A stretch of 64,000 nucleotides of DNA from Pedobacter sp. ISL-64 (GCF_018613605.1 NZ_JAGGPU010000009.1:142942-206941), one strand, 5' to 3'. Numbered from the stretch's first letter, positions 37,001 to 46,324 are shown. The notes: generated from the sequence alone by a model not told the origin. Made by a program: numbers and translations.

Positions 37001-38270
37001 TATTGCTGCTATTGGCCGGTGTTGTCTGGAAGAAAGAAAGGACGGCATTAGAATTTGTCTGTCTTATAGCACCGCCCTGATAAGCATTTAACTGCGAGAT
37101 CAAGTTGTTAGACTGTTGCGGGAAACCCGTAGCGGTAGTTCCTGCCGGCAGACCGGAAGTTCCTCCGGTAATTAAATTATTGTTAAAAGGAACATTTTCA
37201 CCCAAATCCATCAAACCCAATACATCTCTGGAGTCGGTAGTATTACCTGCCTTATTGGTAATCCATACCTCAATTTTGGTAATCTGAATCGGAGAGGTAA
37301 TAATAGGTGCGTTAGCAAGATTTTTATTGTAGTTATTCCTAAAATATTGTGAGAGGAAATAGTGTTTATTGGCTTCGTAGCTATCAATATTTACCGTGGT
37401 GGTATTTTGTTGCGCCCCATTGGTAATTTTAATTTCCCGTGATTGAGATTTTTGTTGCGTGTAAACACTTGTTACGTTTAAACGCCCAAATTTTAATTGT
37501 GTTTTAATACCGAAGAGTGCCTGGGTTCCGGTAATTAAAGAGGTATTTAAAGGCAAGCTTACATTACCCGCTTCAATTTTTTGGATAATATCATCAGGTC
37601 CGCCGGTATAATCGAGCTTAATCTGATTTTCGAAATCAAATTGGGCCTCGGTATTGTAATTACTTTTAATTTTTAGTTTGGTTCCGATATTACCAACCAG
37701 ATCCATCTGGATTCTTTGGTTAAAATCGAAATTGGTCTGTACCCTTTGTCTTTCGTTAAAAAGCGGGTTTTCATTCTTATTTACCCGGCCTAAAAAGGTG
37801 AGTTCTGCCTCTCCACGGGGCTGAATATCAATGGTTGTTCCACCAAATAATTTTTCGAAAGCTTTGCTGTTTACCTGGATCTGAGGAATGATGCCAGTGC
37901 TTCTGTAATCACTTACTTCTGCATTTGAAATGCTACGCCAGTTACCGCGTTTTATCTCGCTGTTAACCAATCGCTGGTATTCATCAATGGTTAAATATTG
38001 TGTGTTTAAAACAAATTTTTCGCCAATTAACTCCTTTACCACATAACGTTTATTCTTGGCATCGTATTCTACAACACGTTTTAAATTGCTAGGTGCCGGA
38101 TAAAACGGATTAACGGCCGGACTAAGTCCTAAATGCTCTTTCTCGCGTAAACTAAAATTATTTTTTGGGGTAATAGTATCCGCTTTGCTTGGAACAACTT
38201 GAGAGAAAGCGTTTTGAGAAGCAATTAAGAAAAGAGGGATGAGAAACAGAAATGTAGATATTCTCTTCAA
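31071..38270 (-). CDS. sprA: SprA, outer-membrane translocon of the type IX secretion system
   Basis: A protein of 2399 residues with a signal peptide (cut near AFSQ). It has the SprA opening (FSLREKEHLGLSPAVNPFYPAPSNLKRVVEYD, IGEKFVLNTQYLTIDEYQ). Typical segments follow: GAEINYSSPSR-like (GADINYSSPSRFLTKLVDKLP), FYGEFAQLIPGHPRALNFAG, SYLDDFEASRSVIDL and SFRPDGT. The C-terminal strand reads FSNFGFSLRFTLN. SprA/SOV forms the giant 36-strand barrel through which T9SS substrates cross the outer membrane. The length is typical. It follows ruvA after 11 bases, the conserved arrangement in Bacteroidota. Confidence 0.96.
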   Translation of the reverse strand: MKRISTFLFLIPLFLIASQNAFSQVVPSKADTITPKNNFSLREKEHLGLSPAVNPFYPAPSNLKRVVEYDAKNKRYVVKELIGEKFVLNTQYLTIDEYQRLVNSEIKRGNWRSISNAEVSDYRSTGIIPQIQVNSKAFEKLFGGTTIDIQPRGEAELTFLGRVNKNENPLFNERQRVQTNFDFNQRIQMDLVGNIGTKLKIKSNYNTEAQFDFENQIKLDYTGGPDDIIQKIEAGNVSLPLNTSLITGTQALFGIKTQLKFGRLNVTSVYTQQKSQSREIKITNGAQQNTTTVNIDSYEANKHYFLSQYFRNNYNKNLANAPIITSPIQITKIEVWITNKAGNTTDSRDVLGLMDLGENVPFNNNLITGGTSGLPAGTTATGFPQQSNNLISQLNAYQGGAIRQTNSNAVLSFFQTTPANSSNTDNFAKLVYARKLTEREFTFQPQLGYLSLNNPLNADEVLAVAYRYTYNGVEYQVGEFSTDVSFDAANPKVLYAKLLKNETTKIQLPTWDLMMKNIYSIGGYQISSQNFKLDIYRIDNETGVDNPVMTEGQNTANKQWIALTEFDRLNQQNERRPDGVFDFVATNNAFGSYSTASNANQASMFGVGSNGQTSLVTNTNSGYITIDPANGRIIFPVIEPFGKDLAAKFLPSEQALINKYTFTALYDSTQTIAKQLFQNQNRYTIKVNYQSDISSEFSLNAINVPEGSVKVFAGTMPLTEGIDFTVDYQGGRVSIINQALLVSGQPIRITTENSETFGLQQRSLFGTRLDYRVNNKLNLGGTIMNLTEKPLTQKVNIGEEPISNTIWGADINYSSPSRFLTKLVDKLPFISTKAPSSVTFYGEFAQLIPGHPRALNFAGSKNGVSYLDDFEASRSVIDLKSAIAWQLSGTPQLFSEFDKSNDLSYGYNRARIAFYNIDPTFYNSAASTTPANIRGNRGELSNHYVREVIEQEVFPFKETATGQALNITTFDVAYYPTVRGPYNFRPTDFRPDGTLLQPKNNWGGFQRKIETNDFEALNVGFIEFWVMDPFIYKPNSTGGDMYFNLGNISEDILKDGRKSLENGLPATNDPSKYEETAWGRVPKLQPVVQAFDNNASSRRAQDVGLDGLSDADEKVKFVAAITQIKSQLNATASAALDADPSSDNYTYFRGPALDQINAGILKRYEKYNGTEGNSKTSQQSQEELGLENSASTSLPDGEDINRDNNMTQSDEYFQYKVSIRPGDLNVGQNFITDKVTSQVKLANGNTQAVSWYQFRIPIGQYQEKVGGIQDFKSIRFFRMFMTNFADTAVMRFAKLQLIRGEWREYNASNQAAQVIVDPSLPALTPDNSTIEVSTVNIEENGKRSPIPYVTPPGILRERDYSNYRGDTRLNEQSLSVIVKSLRDGYGRAAFKTAYSDFRSYKHLEMFIHAEAVNNQILNDNDVAAFLRIGTDNQDNYYEYVIPLKVTNPGTSDPDAIWPEANRMDIDLTLFQNAKLARNVAKQANGQPWPTNVPFTYTDGNRTIIVKGQPDMSKVRVYMVGIKNPLRAASDERNDDGLDKNALVWFNELRLTEFDEKGGWAATGRLNLKLADFADVNISGSKSTIGFGSIDSKVSERNRADNVLLDVSSAMELGKFLPQKSGVKIPMFVSYSKQVSTPQYNPRTPDIELKNALEQSTKEQKDSILNFAQDYTVRRGINFTNVRKERTNNSKPIRLWDIENFAASYAYTQYNHRDFINQSSIQNTYRASLQYSYSKEAKTIAPFEKIIKSNMLALLKDFNFSIFPSAINFRIDVDRLYSENTLRNNDPNNTIGVYQSGYGTTFNKNFTMSRIYGVAWNLTRSLQLDFNATNYSIIDEPDGRLDGLKRDTVWQNLKRLGRTTDYNHNLNVTYNLPIDKIPGLNWITVKTRYGTNFNWQTEPLSTLRDPNINLGNTVQNSRTVQINPTLNLTTLYNKFGFIRKAGNDQEGSGAKTFFINLLTSVKNVNASFVQTKGIFLPGYLPTTRYFGIDNATGAPGLGFAFGSQRDIRDMALNNGWLTTDTLQNQLYVNTLREDFQLTGQVEPFKDLRITLKANKAQTRNFSTNFRYVASVSSFENLSAITTGDYSVSYIALGTAFKENNSTVISGLFNQFMANRIIISRRLGAQNPNSGGVNGGYADGYSKESQDVIISAFMAAYSGKDAGKTKMNAFPKIPLPNWSLTYSGLTRIPFIADKFSSVDIRHGYRSAYNINGFNSLLRYQETNGAVSSRDVNNNFLPEYQFAQVTISEYFSPLVGVDTRFKNNLTASFELNRSRLLGLSLSNSQLAQLSENNMVLGLGYRTNKFRFPFGWFKSLKMDNNMDFKLDVAIRDNKTVIYRADVTEAEVSSGAKNITLRPSVDYVLNQKFNIKLFYDSNITKPYTSQTFNTSFSNFGFSLRFTLN

Positions 38271-38281
38271 AGGCAGTAGAT

Positions 38282-38866
38282 CTATAAAGTTTTTAAAGCT
38301 TGTTTAATTAGTTGCTCTACCGAAAGTGTTCCCTCTGTCACTTTTAAAATCTGGTCTATAGTTTTTTCGGCGGTTTGTTTGGCGAATCCGAGCATTACTA
38401 ATGCTGATAACGCTTCATCTTTAACAGTATTGTGTTGAGGCATAGAAATTAATGAATCTACCCCTTCTTTTTTTAATTTATCCTGCAACTCTAAAACCAG
38501 GCGTTGTGCGGTTTTAGCGCCTAAGCCCTTAATTCTTTGAATTAGAGGCAAATCTGCTTTAACAATTGCGGTCTGGATTTCTATAGGTGTGATAGATGAT
38601 AAAATCATTCTGCCTGTATTTGGCCCAATTCCCGATACCGATATTAAATGTAAAAATAAACGGCGTTCGCCTTCATCGGCGAAGCCGTATAATGTATGTG
38701 CATCTTCTTTTACATGCAGCCAGGTGTATAGTTTACACCTTTCTGCATCAGCTAAAGCGCTGTATGTATTTAAAGAAATGTTTATATGATAGCCTATACC
38801 TCCGGCTTCAACCACAACATATGCTGGGTTCTTGAATGTCAATTTACCATCAATATAGGCGTACAT
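38282..38866 (-). CDS. ruvA: Holliday junction helicase subunit RuvA
   Basis: The 194 residues comprise the OB fold (MYAYIDGKLTFKNPAYVVVEAGGIGYHINI), two HhH motifs (LISVSGIGPNTGRMILS, IQRIKGLGAKTAQRLVLEL) and the C-terminal UBA-like domain that binds RuvB (EALSALVMLGFAKQTAEK). RuvA holds the four-way junction as a tetramer. It lies between maeB (six bases) and sprA (11 bases) in one operon; ruvB is not in the window. Confidence 0.96.
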   Translation of the reverse strand: MYAYIDGKLTFKNPAYVVVEAGGIGYHINISLNTYSALADAERCKLYTWLHVKEDAHTLYGFADEGERRLFLHLISVSGIGPNTGRMILSSITPIEIQTAIVKADLPLIQRIKGLGAKTAQRLVLELQDKLKKEGVDSLISMPQHNTVKDEALSALVMLGFAKQTAEKTIDQILKVTEGTLSVEQLIKQALKTL

Positions 38867-38872
38867 GTAATT

Positions 38873-41188
38873 CTACTTTTTAGTTGTTTTTCCAAATATA
38901 CCTTTTCGTTTCGATGTTGCAATTTCTTCTTTTGCTTGCACATCTACAACAGCAATGGTAACCATATTGACGATTTCGCGTACAGAACTACCTAATTGAA
39001 CAATATGAACAGGTTTATTCAGTCCTAACAAGATCGGCCCCACCGCTTCGGCACCGCCTAACTCTTGTAACAATTTGTATGCAATGTTTCCAGACTCCAG
39101 ATTTGGGAACACTAAAGTGTTCGCCGGAGCATCGGCCAACGTGCTAAATGGAAAATTATCTTTCAGCAGTTCGTTGTTGATGGCAAAGTTTCCTTGCATC
39201 TCTCCATCCACAATTACCTCTGGATGATTTTTATGCAGGAGTTTAACCGTTTCCCTTACTTTATTTGGTGTTACACCATCGTTTGAACCAAAGTTTGAAT
39301 ACGATAATAAAGCGATACGGGGCTTGATGTTAAACTGCTTAACAGATTTATCAAGCAATAAAGTAATATCTACCAGTTCTTCTGCTGTTGGATCTACATT
39401 TACAGTGGTATCGCCGAAGAAAACAGGACCTTTTTTGGTCATCATCATGTACATACCAGCAACGCGTTTTACACTCGGATCAACACCGATTACGTGTAAA
39501 GCAGGTTTAATGGTAGATCCATAATTTTTGGTCAGGCCCGAAATCATCGCATCTGCTTCGCCAAACTCAACCATCGATGCGCCATAGTAGTTACGGTCTC
39601 TCAATAATTTAGTGGCATCAGTTAATGAAACCCCTTTACGCTGACGTTTTTGATAAAGCGCCTCGGCATATTGTTTGGTTTTATCAGGATTCTGCATCTG
39701 ATCGATGATCTCAACACCTTCTAACTCTAAACCGTGTTCATCAATAATGGCCTGTATTTTATCTTTATTTCCTAAAAGGATCGGAATAGCGATATTCTCA
39801 TCGTTAACAATCTGTGCGGCCTTTAAAATCTTGTAATTATCGGCTTCAGCAAATACGACTCTTTTTGGATCTGTTTTAGCTTTTGTAGTGATGGCACGCA
39901 TAATGGCATCATCCAAACCAAGGCGTTTTCTCAGTTCTTCGCTATAGGCATCCCAATCGGTAATAATTTTACGGGCTACGCCACTTTCAATTGCTGCTTT
40001 AGCTACCGCGATAGAAACTTCTGTAATTAATCTAAAATCAACAGGTTTTGGGATAATATATTCTTTACCAAATTTAAGGTTACGGGCGTTATAAGCTAAG
40101 TTTACCGATTCTGGAACAGATTTTTTAGCTAATTCTGCAATGGCTTTAACGGCAGCGATTTTCATCGGCTCGTTAATGCCTGTTGCACGAACATCAAGCG
40201 CACCACGAAAAATATAAGGGAAACCTAAAACGTTATTTACCTGGTTCGGATAATCAGAACGGCCGGTAGCCATAATAATATCTTTACGGGTTTTAATCGC
40301 CAGTTCGTAGGCAATCTCCGGATTAGGGTTGGCCATCGCAAAAACGATAGGGTTTTTGGCCATCGAAGTCAGCATTTCTGCTGTAACACAATCTGCTGAT
40401 GAAAGACCGATAAATACATCAGAATCTTTCATGGCCTCTGCCAAAGTGTTGATTTTCCTGTCGGTAGCAAATTCAGCTTTAATATCATCAAGTACTTCAC
40501 GGTCTTTACGGATCACGCCAGAACGGTCGCACATAACGATGTTTTCTTTTTTAGCACCCAAAGAAACATAAAGTTTGGTACAAGAAATTGCAGCGGCACC
40601 AGCACCATTAACTACAATTTTGATCTTATCCATTTTTTTCTTGAAGATTTCGCAAGCGTTCAACAATGCCGCAGCCGAAATAATCGCTGTACCATGTTGA
40701 TCATCATGCATTACCGGAATGTTCATTTCTTCCTTTAAGCGACGCTCAATTTCGAAACATTCTGGTGCTTTGATATCTTCTAAGTTAACACCACCAAATG
40801 TTGGCTCCAAAGCCTTAACAATTTTCACAAAATCATCAACATTTTTGGTATCCAACTCTAAATCAAATACATCAATATCAGCAAATATCTTGAAAAGTAA
40901 ACCTTTTCCTTCCATTACCGGTTTTCCGGCTTCCGGGCCAATATCGCCTAAACCTAAAACGGCTGTACCGTTACTGATTACCGCAACCAGGTTACCCTTT
41001 GCGGTATATTTATAAACATCTTCTTTATTTTCTGCAATCTTCAAACACGGCTCTGCAACGCCAGGAGAATACGCTAAAGTTAAATCTCTTTGCGATGTTG
41101 TAGGTTTTGTGGGTACTACTTGTATCTTTCCTGGACGGCCTTGCGAGTGGTAATCAAGCGCATCTTGCTTTCTAGTGGTCTTACTCAT
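38873..41188 (-). CDS. maeB: NADP-dependent malic enzyme with phosphotransacetylase-like domain
   Basis: The first about 430 residues are malic enzyme ([72 protein letters not shown]). The rest is a phosphate acetyltransferase-like domain ([49 protein letters not shown]). This fusion defines MaeB, which makes pyruvate and NADPH from malate; the second domain is regulatory. I start at 41188 ([11 protein letters not shown], 771 residues), because the longer frame to 41215 adds atypical residues and would include part of the leader. It is first in the operon with ruvA and sprA. Confidence 0.94.
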   Translation of the reverse strand: MSKTTRKQDALDYHSQGRPGKIQVVPTKPTTSQRDLTLAYSPGVAEPCLKIAENKEDVYKYTAKGNLVAVISNGTAVLGLGDIGPEAGKPVMEGKGLLFKIFADIDVFDLELDTKNVDDFVKIVKALEPTFGGVNLEDIKAPECFEIERRLKEEMNIPVMHDDQHGTAIISAAALLNACEIFKKKMDKIKIVVNGAGAAAISCTKLYVSLGAKKENIVMCDRSGVIRKDREVLDDIKAEFATDRKINTLAEAMKDSDVFIGLSSADCVTAEMLTSMAKNPIVFAMANPNPEIAYELAIKTRKDIIMATGRSDYPNQVNNVLGFPYIFRGALDVRATGINEPMKIAAVKAIAELAKKSVPESVNLAYNARNLKFGKEYIIPKPVDFRLITEVSIAVAKAAIESGVARKIITDWDAYSEELRKRLGLDDAIMRAITTKAKTDPKRVVFAEADNYKILKAAQIVNDENIAIPILLGNKDKIQAIIDEHGLELEGVEIIDQMQNPDKTKQYAEALYQKRQRKGVSLTDATKLLRDRNYYGASMVEFGEADAMISGLTKNYGSTIKPALHVIGVDPSVKRVAGMYMMMTKKGPVFFGDTTVNVDPTAEELVDITLLLDKSVKQFNIKPRIALLSYSNFGSNDGVTPNKVRETVKLLHKNHPEVIVDGEMQGNFAINNELLKDNFPFSTLADAPANTLVFPNLESGNIAYKLLQELGGAEAVGPILLGLNKPVHIVQLGSSVREIVNMVTIAVVDVQAKEEIATSKRKGIFGKTTKK

Positions 41189-41212
41189 TACGTAACTTAT
41201 TAGTGACGGGGG

Positions 41213-41243
41213 CAAAGGTACAATTCTTTTTATGAGGCATAAA
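41213..41243 (-). promoter_or_regulatory. Promoter of the maeB-ruvA-sprA operon
   Basis: On the minus strand TTTA (41243-41240), 19 bases and TACCTTTG (41220-41213) fit the consensus with one mismatch. The -7 box is 24 bases before the chosen maeB start and supports it. Confidence 0.7.
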
Positions 41244-41379
41244 ATAAAAAGCCCCTCAAAAAAGTTAAATAAGACGTTACACTAAGCTACCGTTACACTA
41301 ATTGGATTAAACCAAGCACTGTTAATAGAATTTCAGATTTTTTAATCAAGAAATGAATGCCATTGTCAGGTTTGCCCTG

Positions 41380-42783
41380 TTATCCTCTGTTGATTTTCAG
41401 GATCATCCCTACTTGCAAACCAGCTTTTGATAAACGGTTATCTCTTCTGATGCTCTGAACGGTTGCACCGTCAAATTTCTCTGCAATTTCAGACAGGGTA
41501 TCGCCGGTTTTAACCTTGTAACTTAAAAACGATGATGGTGCTTTTAATGGCGTCCGGTTTTTGGCGTAAATCTTTAGTTTTTGTCCCAGCACCAGCGTTT
41601 TGCTTTTTAAACCGTTCCAAACCCTTAAATCCTGTACCTCTACACCATATTTATCGGCTACAGTTGTTAAGTTCTGTCCTGAGCTAACTTTATGATAAAC
41701 TACTGAGGATGTAGCTATACTTTTGGTTTTCTTCTTTCTTAAATCTCTTGCATCATCGGTACTGGCGGCTAGTACTTTCATGTTCACAGCCACGTCCTGA
41801 TTGTTGAGCACATCATAAATACCTGCATAATCAACATCCCTTAACTTAGGCATTACAATACGCTTCGGCTCATCATCTGTACCATTTACGATCTTTTTCT
41901 TGTAGGATGGATTTAAGGCCATAATCGCCGCCTCATCAATATTTAACACTTTTGCAAGCATAGACAGCGACACGAAACGGGTAGTTTGAACCGTATCGGT
42001 TTTTAAGAACATGCTCGAGGCTTGCGCGGTAATCTGATGTTTGCCAGAATAATTCATTACATAAACTGCGGCAATAAATGCCGGCACATAATTTCTGGTT
42101 TCTTTAGGTAAAAACTGTCTGATTACCCAAAAATCCCTCGATCCTGCTTTATCAATAGCCCGGTTAACATTCCCCTTTCCGCAGTTATAAGCGGCAATGG
42201 CCAACAGCCAATCGCCAAGCTCTTCAAAAGCATCTCTAAAATAGGCTGCCGCTGCATAACTGGCCTGGATGGGATCTTTACGTTCATCCACAAAGTTATC
42301 CATCTTTAGGCCATAGGCCTTACCAGTGCCGAACATAAACTGCCAGATACCTGTTGCTCCTACTCTAGAAATGGCATGCGGATTCATCTGTGATTCGACG
42401 ATCGTTAAATATTTTATTTCCTGTGGAATATTATAATCTTTTAAGGCTTTATCAAAAATCGGGAAATAATAGCTAGATAAGCCGATCATTTTCCCGAACA
42501 TATCTTTACGCTTGGCATAAATATCGATATACTGCTGAACGTACTCGTTGTAAGGAAGAGGTACCGTTTTAGCAATAGAATCGAGCCTGAGTTTATAGAT
42601 AAAGTTCTGGCCCATGGTTAATGGGTTTTCTGAAACAGCCGGTACAGCTACGGTATCGGTATTGATAAAGATGTTGTTGTGAATCTTCGGAAGACTATCC
42701 AGTTTGAGCGTTTGTTGCGCGGAAGAAGAAGAAATGTATCCTAAACAAGCGCAAATTGAAGCAAAAAGTAATTTTTTAATCAT
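41380..42783 (-). CDS. MltD-like lytic transglycosylase with two LysM domains
   Basis: A signal peptide (cut near SSSAQ) leads to an SLT domain (about residues 105-250) with the catalytic glutamate in TIVESQMNP (Glu130) and the motifs ISRVGATGIWQFMFGTG and AIAAYNCGKGNVNRAI. Two LysM repeats close the protein (VVYHKVSSGQNLTTVADKYGV, FLSYKVKTGDTLSEIAEKFDG) and bind peptidoglycan. The 467-residue layout is that of MltD. It cleaves glycan strands in the periplasm. It is the last gene of the long minus-strand run and is separated from gatA by 189 bases with no visible feature. Confidence 0.93.
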   Translation of the reverse strand: MIKKLLFASICACLGYISSSSAQQTLKLDSLPKIHNNIFINTDTVAVPAVSENPLTMGQNFIYKLRLDSIAKTVPLPYNEYVQQYIDIYAKRKDMFGKMIGLSSYYFPIFDKALKDYNIPQEIKYLTIVESQMNPHAISRVGATGIWQFMFGTGKAYGLKMDNFVDERKDPIQASYAAAAYFRDAFEELGDWLLAIAAYNCGKGNVNRAIDKAGSRDFWVIRQFLPKETRNYVPAFIAAVYVMNYSGKHQITAQASSMFLKTDTVQTTRFVSLSMLAKVLNIDEAAIMALNPSYKKKIVNGTDDEPKRIVMPKLRDVDYAGIYDVLNNQDVAVNMKVLAASTDDARDLRKKKTKSIATSSVVYHKVSSGQNLTTVADKYGVEVQDLRVWNGLKSKTLVLGQKLKIYAKNRTPLKAPSSFLSYKVKTGDTLSEIAEKFDGATVQSIRRDNRLSKAGLQVGMILKINRG

Positions 42784-42972
42784 GGGCTATTGGTTCAAAT
42801 TTCCATTAACTGTGGCTTATGTCCTCACAAACCTTTATACAGACTCGTCTTTTCATAACAAGGAAAAGAGTAAGAACCTGCGAACCTTCTAGACAACGCC
42901 TAGAAAAACAGTTAATAAAATGCCATTGCCATACTTAACTATAATGCTTGGTAACTCGCAATGACGATAAAA

Positions 42973-44391
42973 CTATGATAAAAATGCCTGAGAAAAAGCC
43001 AAAAGCTTATCTTCCTCAAAATGTTTGGCTGTAAACTGTATACTTAACGGCAATCCTGCTGCATTATTGCCTAGTGGCAAAGCAATAGCCGGATTTCCGC
43101 TTAAAGAAGGCAATACGGTAAATATATCGGCCATATACATCACAATTGCATCCTGAACATTATCGCCAATTTTAAAAGCTGCTGTTGGTGCCACAGGAGA
43201 AAGAATTAAATCATAATCCTGAAACAAAACATCCATTTTTTCTCTGATCAACCGGCGAACCTGCTGTGCTTTCTGATAGTAAGCATCGTAATATCCCGCA
43301 CTTAAAACAAAAGTACCTAAAAGGATGCGGCGTTTTACTTCCTCGCCAAAACCTTCGGCGCGTGATAATTTATAAAGTTCATTTAGCGATTTCGCCTCTA
43401 GGTTACGATGTCCGTAATGAACGCCATCATAACGCGAAAGATTTGAAGAGGCTTCGGCCGTTGTTAAGATATAATAGGCCGGAACCAGATAACCCAACAG
43501 ATCAAAAGAAACATACTCAACAGTGTGTCCATCTGACTTGAGCTGCTCGATTGATTTTAAAATAGCCGATTTGATTTCGGGATCGAGGGCTTCGCTCTCA
43601 ATAGTTTCTTTTAATACTGCTATTTTTTGTTTTTTATGTTCATTCAAATGAGCAGGGTAATCGGGCACTGCATCTGGCGAAACAGTAGAATCGTAATCAT
43701 CAGCGCCGGCTAAAACCTGTAAAAGCAAGGCCGCATCTTCTACTGATGATGTAATTGGCCCAACCTGATCGAAAGAAGAAGCGTAGGCGATAACACCATA
43801 CCTTGAAATGCGCCCATAAGTAGGTTTAAGCCCGATCTGACCACAAAATGCAGCTGGCTGTCTTACCGAGCCACCGGTATCGGTACCCAGGGCAGACAAA
43901 CACATATCGGCCTGAACGGCTACAGCTGAGCCGCCTGAAGATCCACCAGGAACAAGGTCGGGATTTGCAGCATTTTTAGCAACCCCATAGTATGAAGTTT
44001 CATTAGAGCCGCCCATCGCAAACTCATCACAGTTTAAACGGCCGATAATAACGGCATCTTCCTGTAATAATCGCTGCACAACTGTAGAAGAATATGGAGA
44101 TACAAAACCTTCGAGCATTTTTGACGATGCAGTAACGATATGGTCTTTATAACAAATATTATCTTTAATACCAATTACCATCCCTGCAAGTTTACCTGCA
44201 GTACCTTCTTCTATTTTTTGCTGTATCGCTTTCGCCTGAACTTCGGCCGATAAAAAAAACACCTCATTAAATGCATTGAGGTGTTCATTATTTTCAATTT
44301 GCTTAAAATAATAAGCTAATAAATCGGGTAAAGTTAATTGCTTTTGCGCAATGAGTGTTTGAATCTCTTTAAGAGAGCTGTATTTCTTCAA
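42973..44391 (-). CDS. gatA: Glutamyl-tRNA(Gln) amidotransferase subunit A
   Basis: The amidase-signature triad is visible: Lys76 (GIKDN), cis-Ser near 151 (PGGSSGGSA) and Ser near 175 (DTGGSVRQPA). KPTYGRISRYGVIAYASSFDQVGP, typical of GatA, is present too. GatA frees ammonia from glutamine for conversion of Glu-tRNA(Gln) to Gln-tRNA(Gln) with GatB and GatC, which are elsewhere. At 472 residues the length is normal. It follows tatA after 18 bases. Confidence 0.95.
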   Translation of the reverse strand: MKKYSSLKEIQTLIAQKQLTLPDLLAYYFKQIENNEHLNAFNEVFFLSAEVQAKAIQQKIEEGTAGKLAGMVIGIKDNICYKDHIVTASSKMLEGFVSPYSSTVVQRLLQEDAVIIGRLNCDEFAMGGSNETSYYGVAKNAANPDLVPGGSSGGSAVAVQADMCLSALGTDTGGSVRQPAAFCGQIGLKPTYGRISRYGVIAYASSFDQVGPITSSVEDAALLLQVLAGADDYDSTVSPDAVPDYPAHLNEHKKQKIAVLKETIESEALDPEIKSAILKSIEQLKSDGHTVEYVSFDLLGYLVPAYYILTTAEASSNLSRYDGVHYGHRNLEAKSLNELYKLSRAEGFGEEVKRRILLGTFVLSAGYYDAYYQKAQQVRRLIREKMDVLFQDYDLILSPVAPTAAFKIGDNVQDAIVMYMADIFTVLPSLSGNPAIALPLGNNAAGLPLSIQFTAKHFEEDKLLAFSQAFLS

Positions 44392-44409
44392 AACTAAAAA
44401 TTATTGCAA

Positions 44410-44610
44410 TTAAACGGTTTTATCACGGTTAGACGGATCTACCTGTTCTCCATCAACGCCATCTTTACCATCTTTAAATTCTTTAACACCTTTACCTAAA
44501 CCTCTCATTAATTCAGGAATTTTTTTACCACCAAATAATAACAATACCACTACCGCAATAATGATAATTTCTGGTGTTCCAAGCATTGCTGCTATTGTTG
44601 TATTTAACAT
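44410..44610 (-). CDS. tatA: Tat translocase protein TatA, copy 1
   Basis: This 66-residue protein has one membrane helix ([18 protein letters not shown]), the [21 protein letters not shown] hinge and amphipathic helix, and a short acidic tail. TatA multimers form the pore for folded, twin-arginine-tagged proteins such as the phosphoesterase at 7130-8335. It follows the longer TatA-like gene by 11 bases. TatC is not in the window. Confidence 0.93.
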   Translation of the reverse strand: MLNTTIAAMLGTPEIIIIAVVVLLLFGGKKIPELMRGLGKGVKEFKDGKDGVDGEQVDPSNRDKTV

Positions 44611-44621
44611 GATTTTTTTGT

Positions 44622-44984
44622 TTAAACTTTTTCTTTGTCAGTTACAATTTTTTCGTCAGTAGGCTTGCTCAGATCAATGTGTGACTCACTTGCCTCTATT
44701 TTTTCATCAACCGGTGATTCTTCTGTTGGATGATGACGCTGACTATGGTTTACCGCTGTTTCTTCTGCTGCTTCTTTATCTAAATCCATTGCATTGATAT
44801 TCCGATGGATTTCACGCTTAACACCATCAGAGGCATCTTTGAATTCTCTGATCCCCTTCCCTAGTCCTCTTGCAAGTTCAGGTAATTTTTTACCTCCGAA
44901 CAACAATAGAACCACCACTAAAATGAGTACGATCTCTGATCCACCCATGTTTAAAAACTCTAATAACGTGCCTTGATACATCAC
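44622..44984 (-). CDS. Tat translocase protein TatA/TatB-like, copy 2
   Basis: The same membrane helix and hinge as the neighbour ([36 protein letters not shown]) are followed by a 65-residue polar tail rich in Glu, His and Lys. The longer tail recalls TatB, but the amphipathic helix is TatA-like. In Bacteroidota two such genes side by side are common and one may take the TatB role; that division is inferred. The start at 44984 could be 12 codons later (MGGSEI). Confidence 0.88.
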   Translation of the reverse strand: MMYQGTLLEFLNMGGSEIVLILVVVLLLFGGKKLPELARGLGKGIREFKDASDGVKREIHRNINAMDLDKEAAEETAVNHSQRHHPTEESPVDEKIEASESHIDLSKPTDEKIVTDKEKV

Positions 44985-45028
44985 TAATATAATTTATACA
45001 AATATAGACATTTTAACTTGTCTTAAGT

Positions 45029-46324
45029 TTATTTACTAATCCAAGCTTCAGGATTTAAAGTTCCCTGGCCTCTTCTAATCTGGAATTTTAAAATGGCGTC
45101 GTCACCAGTATTTGCTACAATTCCAATAGCCTGTTTGGTTTCAACTAAATTACCCACGCTCACACTAACCGATCTTAAGTTTTGGTATACTGTAAAATAC
45201 TCGCCGTGGTTAATTACTACAGCAGTTCTGCCCATAATATTTTGCACCATAACAACCTTACCTGCAAATATACTTCTAACAGCTGCCCCATCAGTTGTAG
45301 TGATATCTACTCCATCGTTGGTATAACTTGCCTGGTCGATCTTATGTAAACCAAACCTTTCGGTTATTGTTCCTGTCGCTACAGGCCAAGGTAACCTTCC
45401 TCTGTTATTTTCAAAACCTGCCGATAATCTGGCTGCCTCAGGTGTTGCAGTAAGCAATTCTCCCGTCGATTTTGCTTTAGCGGTTGGTGTAGCTGGTGCA
45501 GTAGGTACAGGTCTATTTTCAGCCTTGGCTTTTGCCGCCGCAATCCGTGCTTCTTCAGCCGCTTTTCTTCTTGCCTCTTCTGCGGCCTTCCTTCTCGCTT
45601 CTTCAATTGCCCGCTGAATTGCAGCACTAATGGCCCTGTCTATCTGAGCCTGTTGCTTTTTACGACTGGTAATATCCTGTTTAAACTGTTTTTCGTCCTT
45701 GCTCAGTTTGTTTAATTCTACTGATTGTTTGCTTTTATCCTTGCTTAAACGCTCACGCTCTCTTTCCTGTTCCTTCAACAGATCACTTTTTTCCCTGAGT
45801 GTTTTATCCAGAACCTTAATCTTGCCGTTCAGATCTTGCTGCGTATTCTCAATGTATCCAGCCTGTTTTTTACGGTATTGACTAAACTGCTGTAAATACT
45901 TTATTCTTTTATATGCCTGGTTAAAATCCTTCGCCGCAAAAATGAACATCATTTTATCGTACGAATTTCTGTTACGCTGTGCAAAGCGGATCATTCCCGC
46001 ATACTCTTTTTTAAGGTCGCCCAACTGACCTTGCAACGTATGTACGGTATTTGTGTTCTGAGAGATTTGGTTATCGAGATTTTTTATTTCAGAGTTGATT
46101 GTACCGATCTTATCCTGGCGTAGCCTAATCTGGGCATTTATAGTATTAATCTGCTGTATAGTAAGCTTTTTACCACTCGCAGTTTTATTCAAATTCTTTT
46201 GAAGCTGTTCAATTTCGCGTTGTATAGCTTCTTTTTTCCTTCTGAGCTGGCTTTCAGTTTGTGCAACCGCCGAAAAGGTTAACACGCTTAAAAAAAGGAT
46301 AAATAGGAGTTTTTGTAGCTTCAT
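45029..46324 (-). CDS. EnvC-like murein hydrolase activator with degenerate LytM domain
   Basis: A signal peptide (cut near AVAQ) precedes about 220 residues of coiled coil (repeating Lys/Glu/Gln heptads from REIEQLQKNLNK to RAIEEARRKAAEEARR), then a Pro/Ala linker and a LytM/M23 domain (about 315-431). The metal-binding residues are lost: the usual HxGxD reads NDGVDI and the second motif HxxxR reads LKFQIR. This matches EnvC, which activates amidases rather than cutting peptidoglycan itself. It stands in the cell-envelope gene run between the DUF4292 lipoprotein and the Tat genes. Confidence 0.9.
   Translation of the reverse strand: MKLQKLLFILFLSVLTFSAVAQTESQLRRKKEAIQREIEQLQKNLNKTASGKKLTIQQINTINAQIRLRQDKIGTINSEIKNLDNQISQNTNTVHTLQGQLGDLKKEYAGMIRFAQRNRNSYDKMMFIFAAKDFNQAYKRIKYLQQFSQYRKKQAGYIENTQQDLNGKIKVLDKTLREKSDLLKEQERERERLSKDKSKQSVELNKLSKDEKQFKQDITSRKKQQAQIDRAISAAIQRAIEEARRKAAEEARRKAAEEARIAAAKAKAENRPVPTAPATPTAKAKSTGELLTATPEAARLSAGFENNRGRLPWPVATGTITERFGLHKIDQASYTNDGVDITTTDGAAVRSIFAGKVVMVQNIMGRTAVVINHGEYFTVYQNLRSVSVSVGNLVETKQAIGIVANTGDDAILKFQIRRGQGTLNPEAWISK

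Noticed and set aside
42784..42972. Small RNA in the mltD-gatA gap
   Set aside because: No promoter, terminator or stable hairpin is visible in the 189 bases.
45379..45627. Minus-strand Lys/Arg-rich frame of 82 residues
   Set aside because: It is an out-of-frame reading of the Ala/Arg/Lys-rich coiled coil and linker of the EnvC-like gene.
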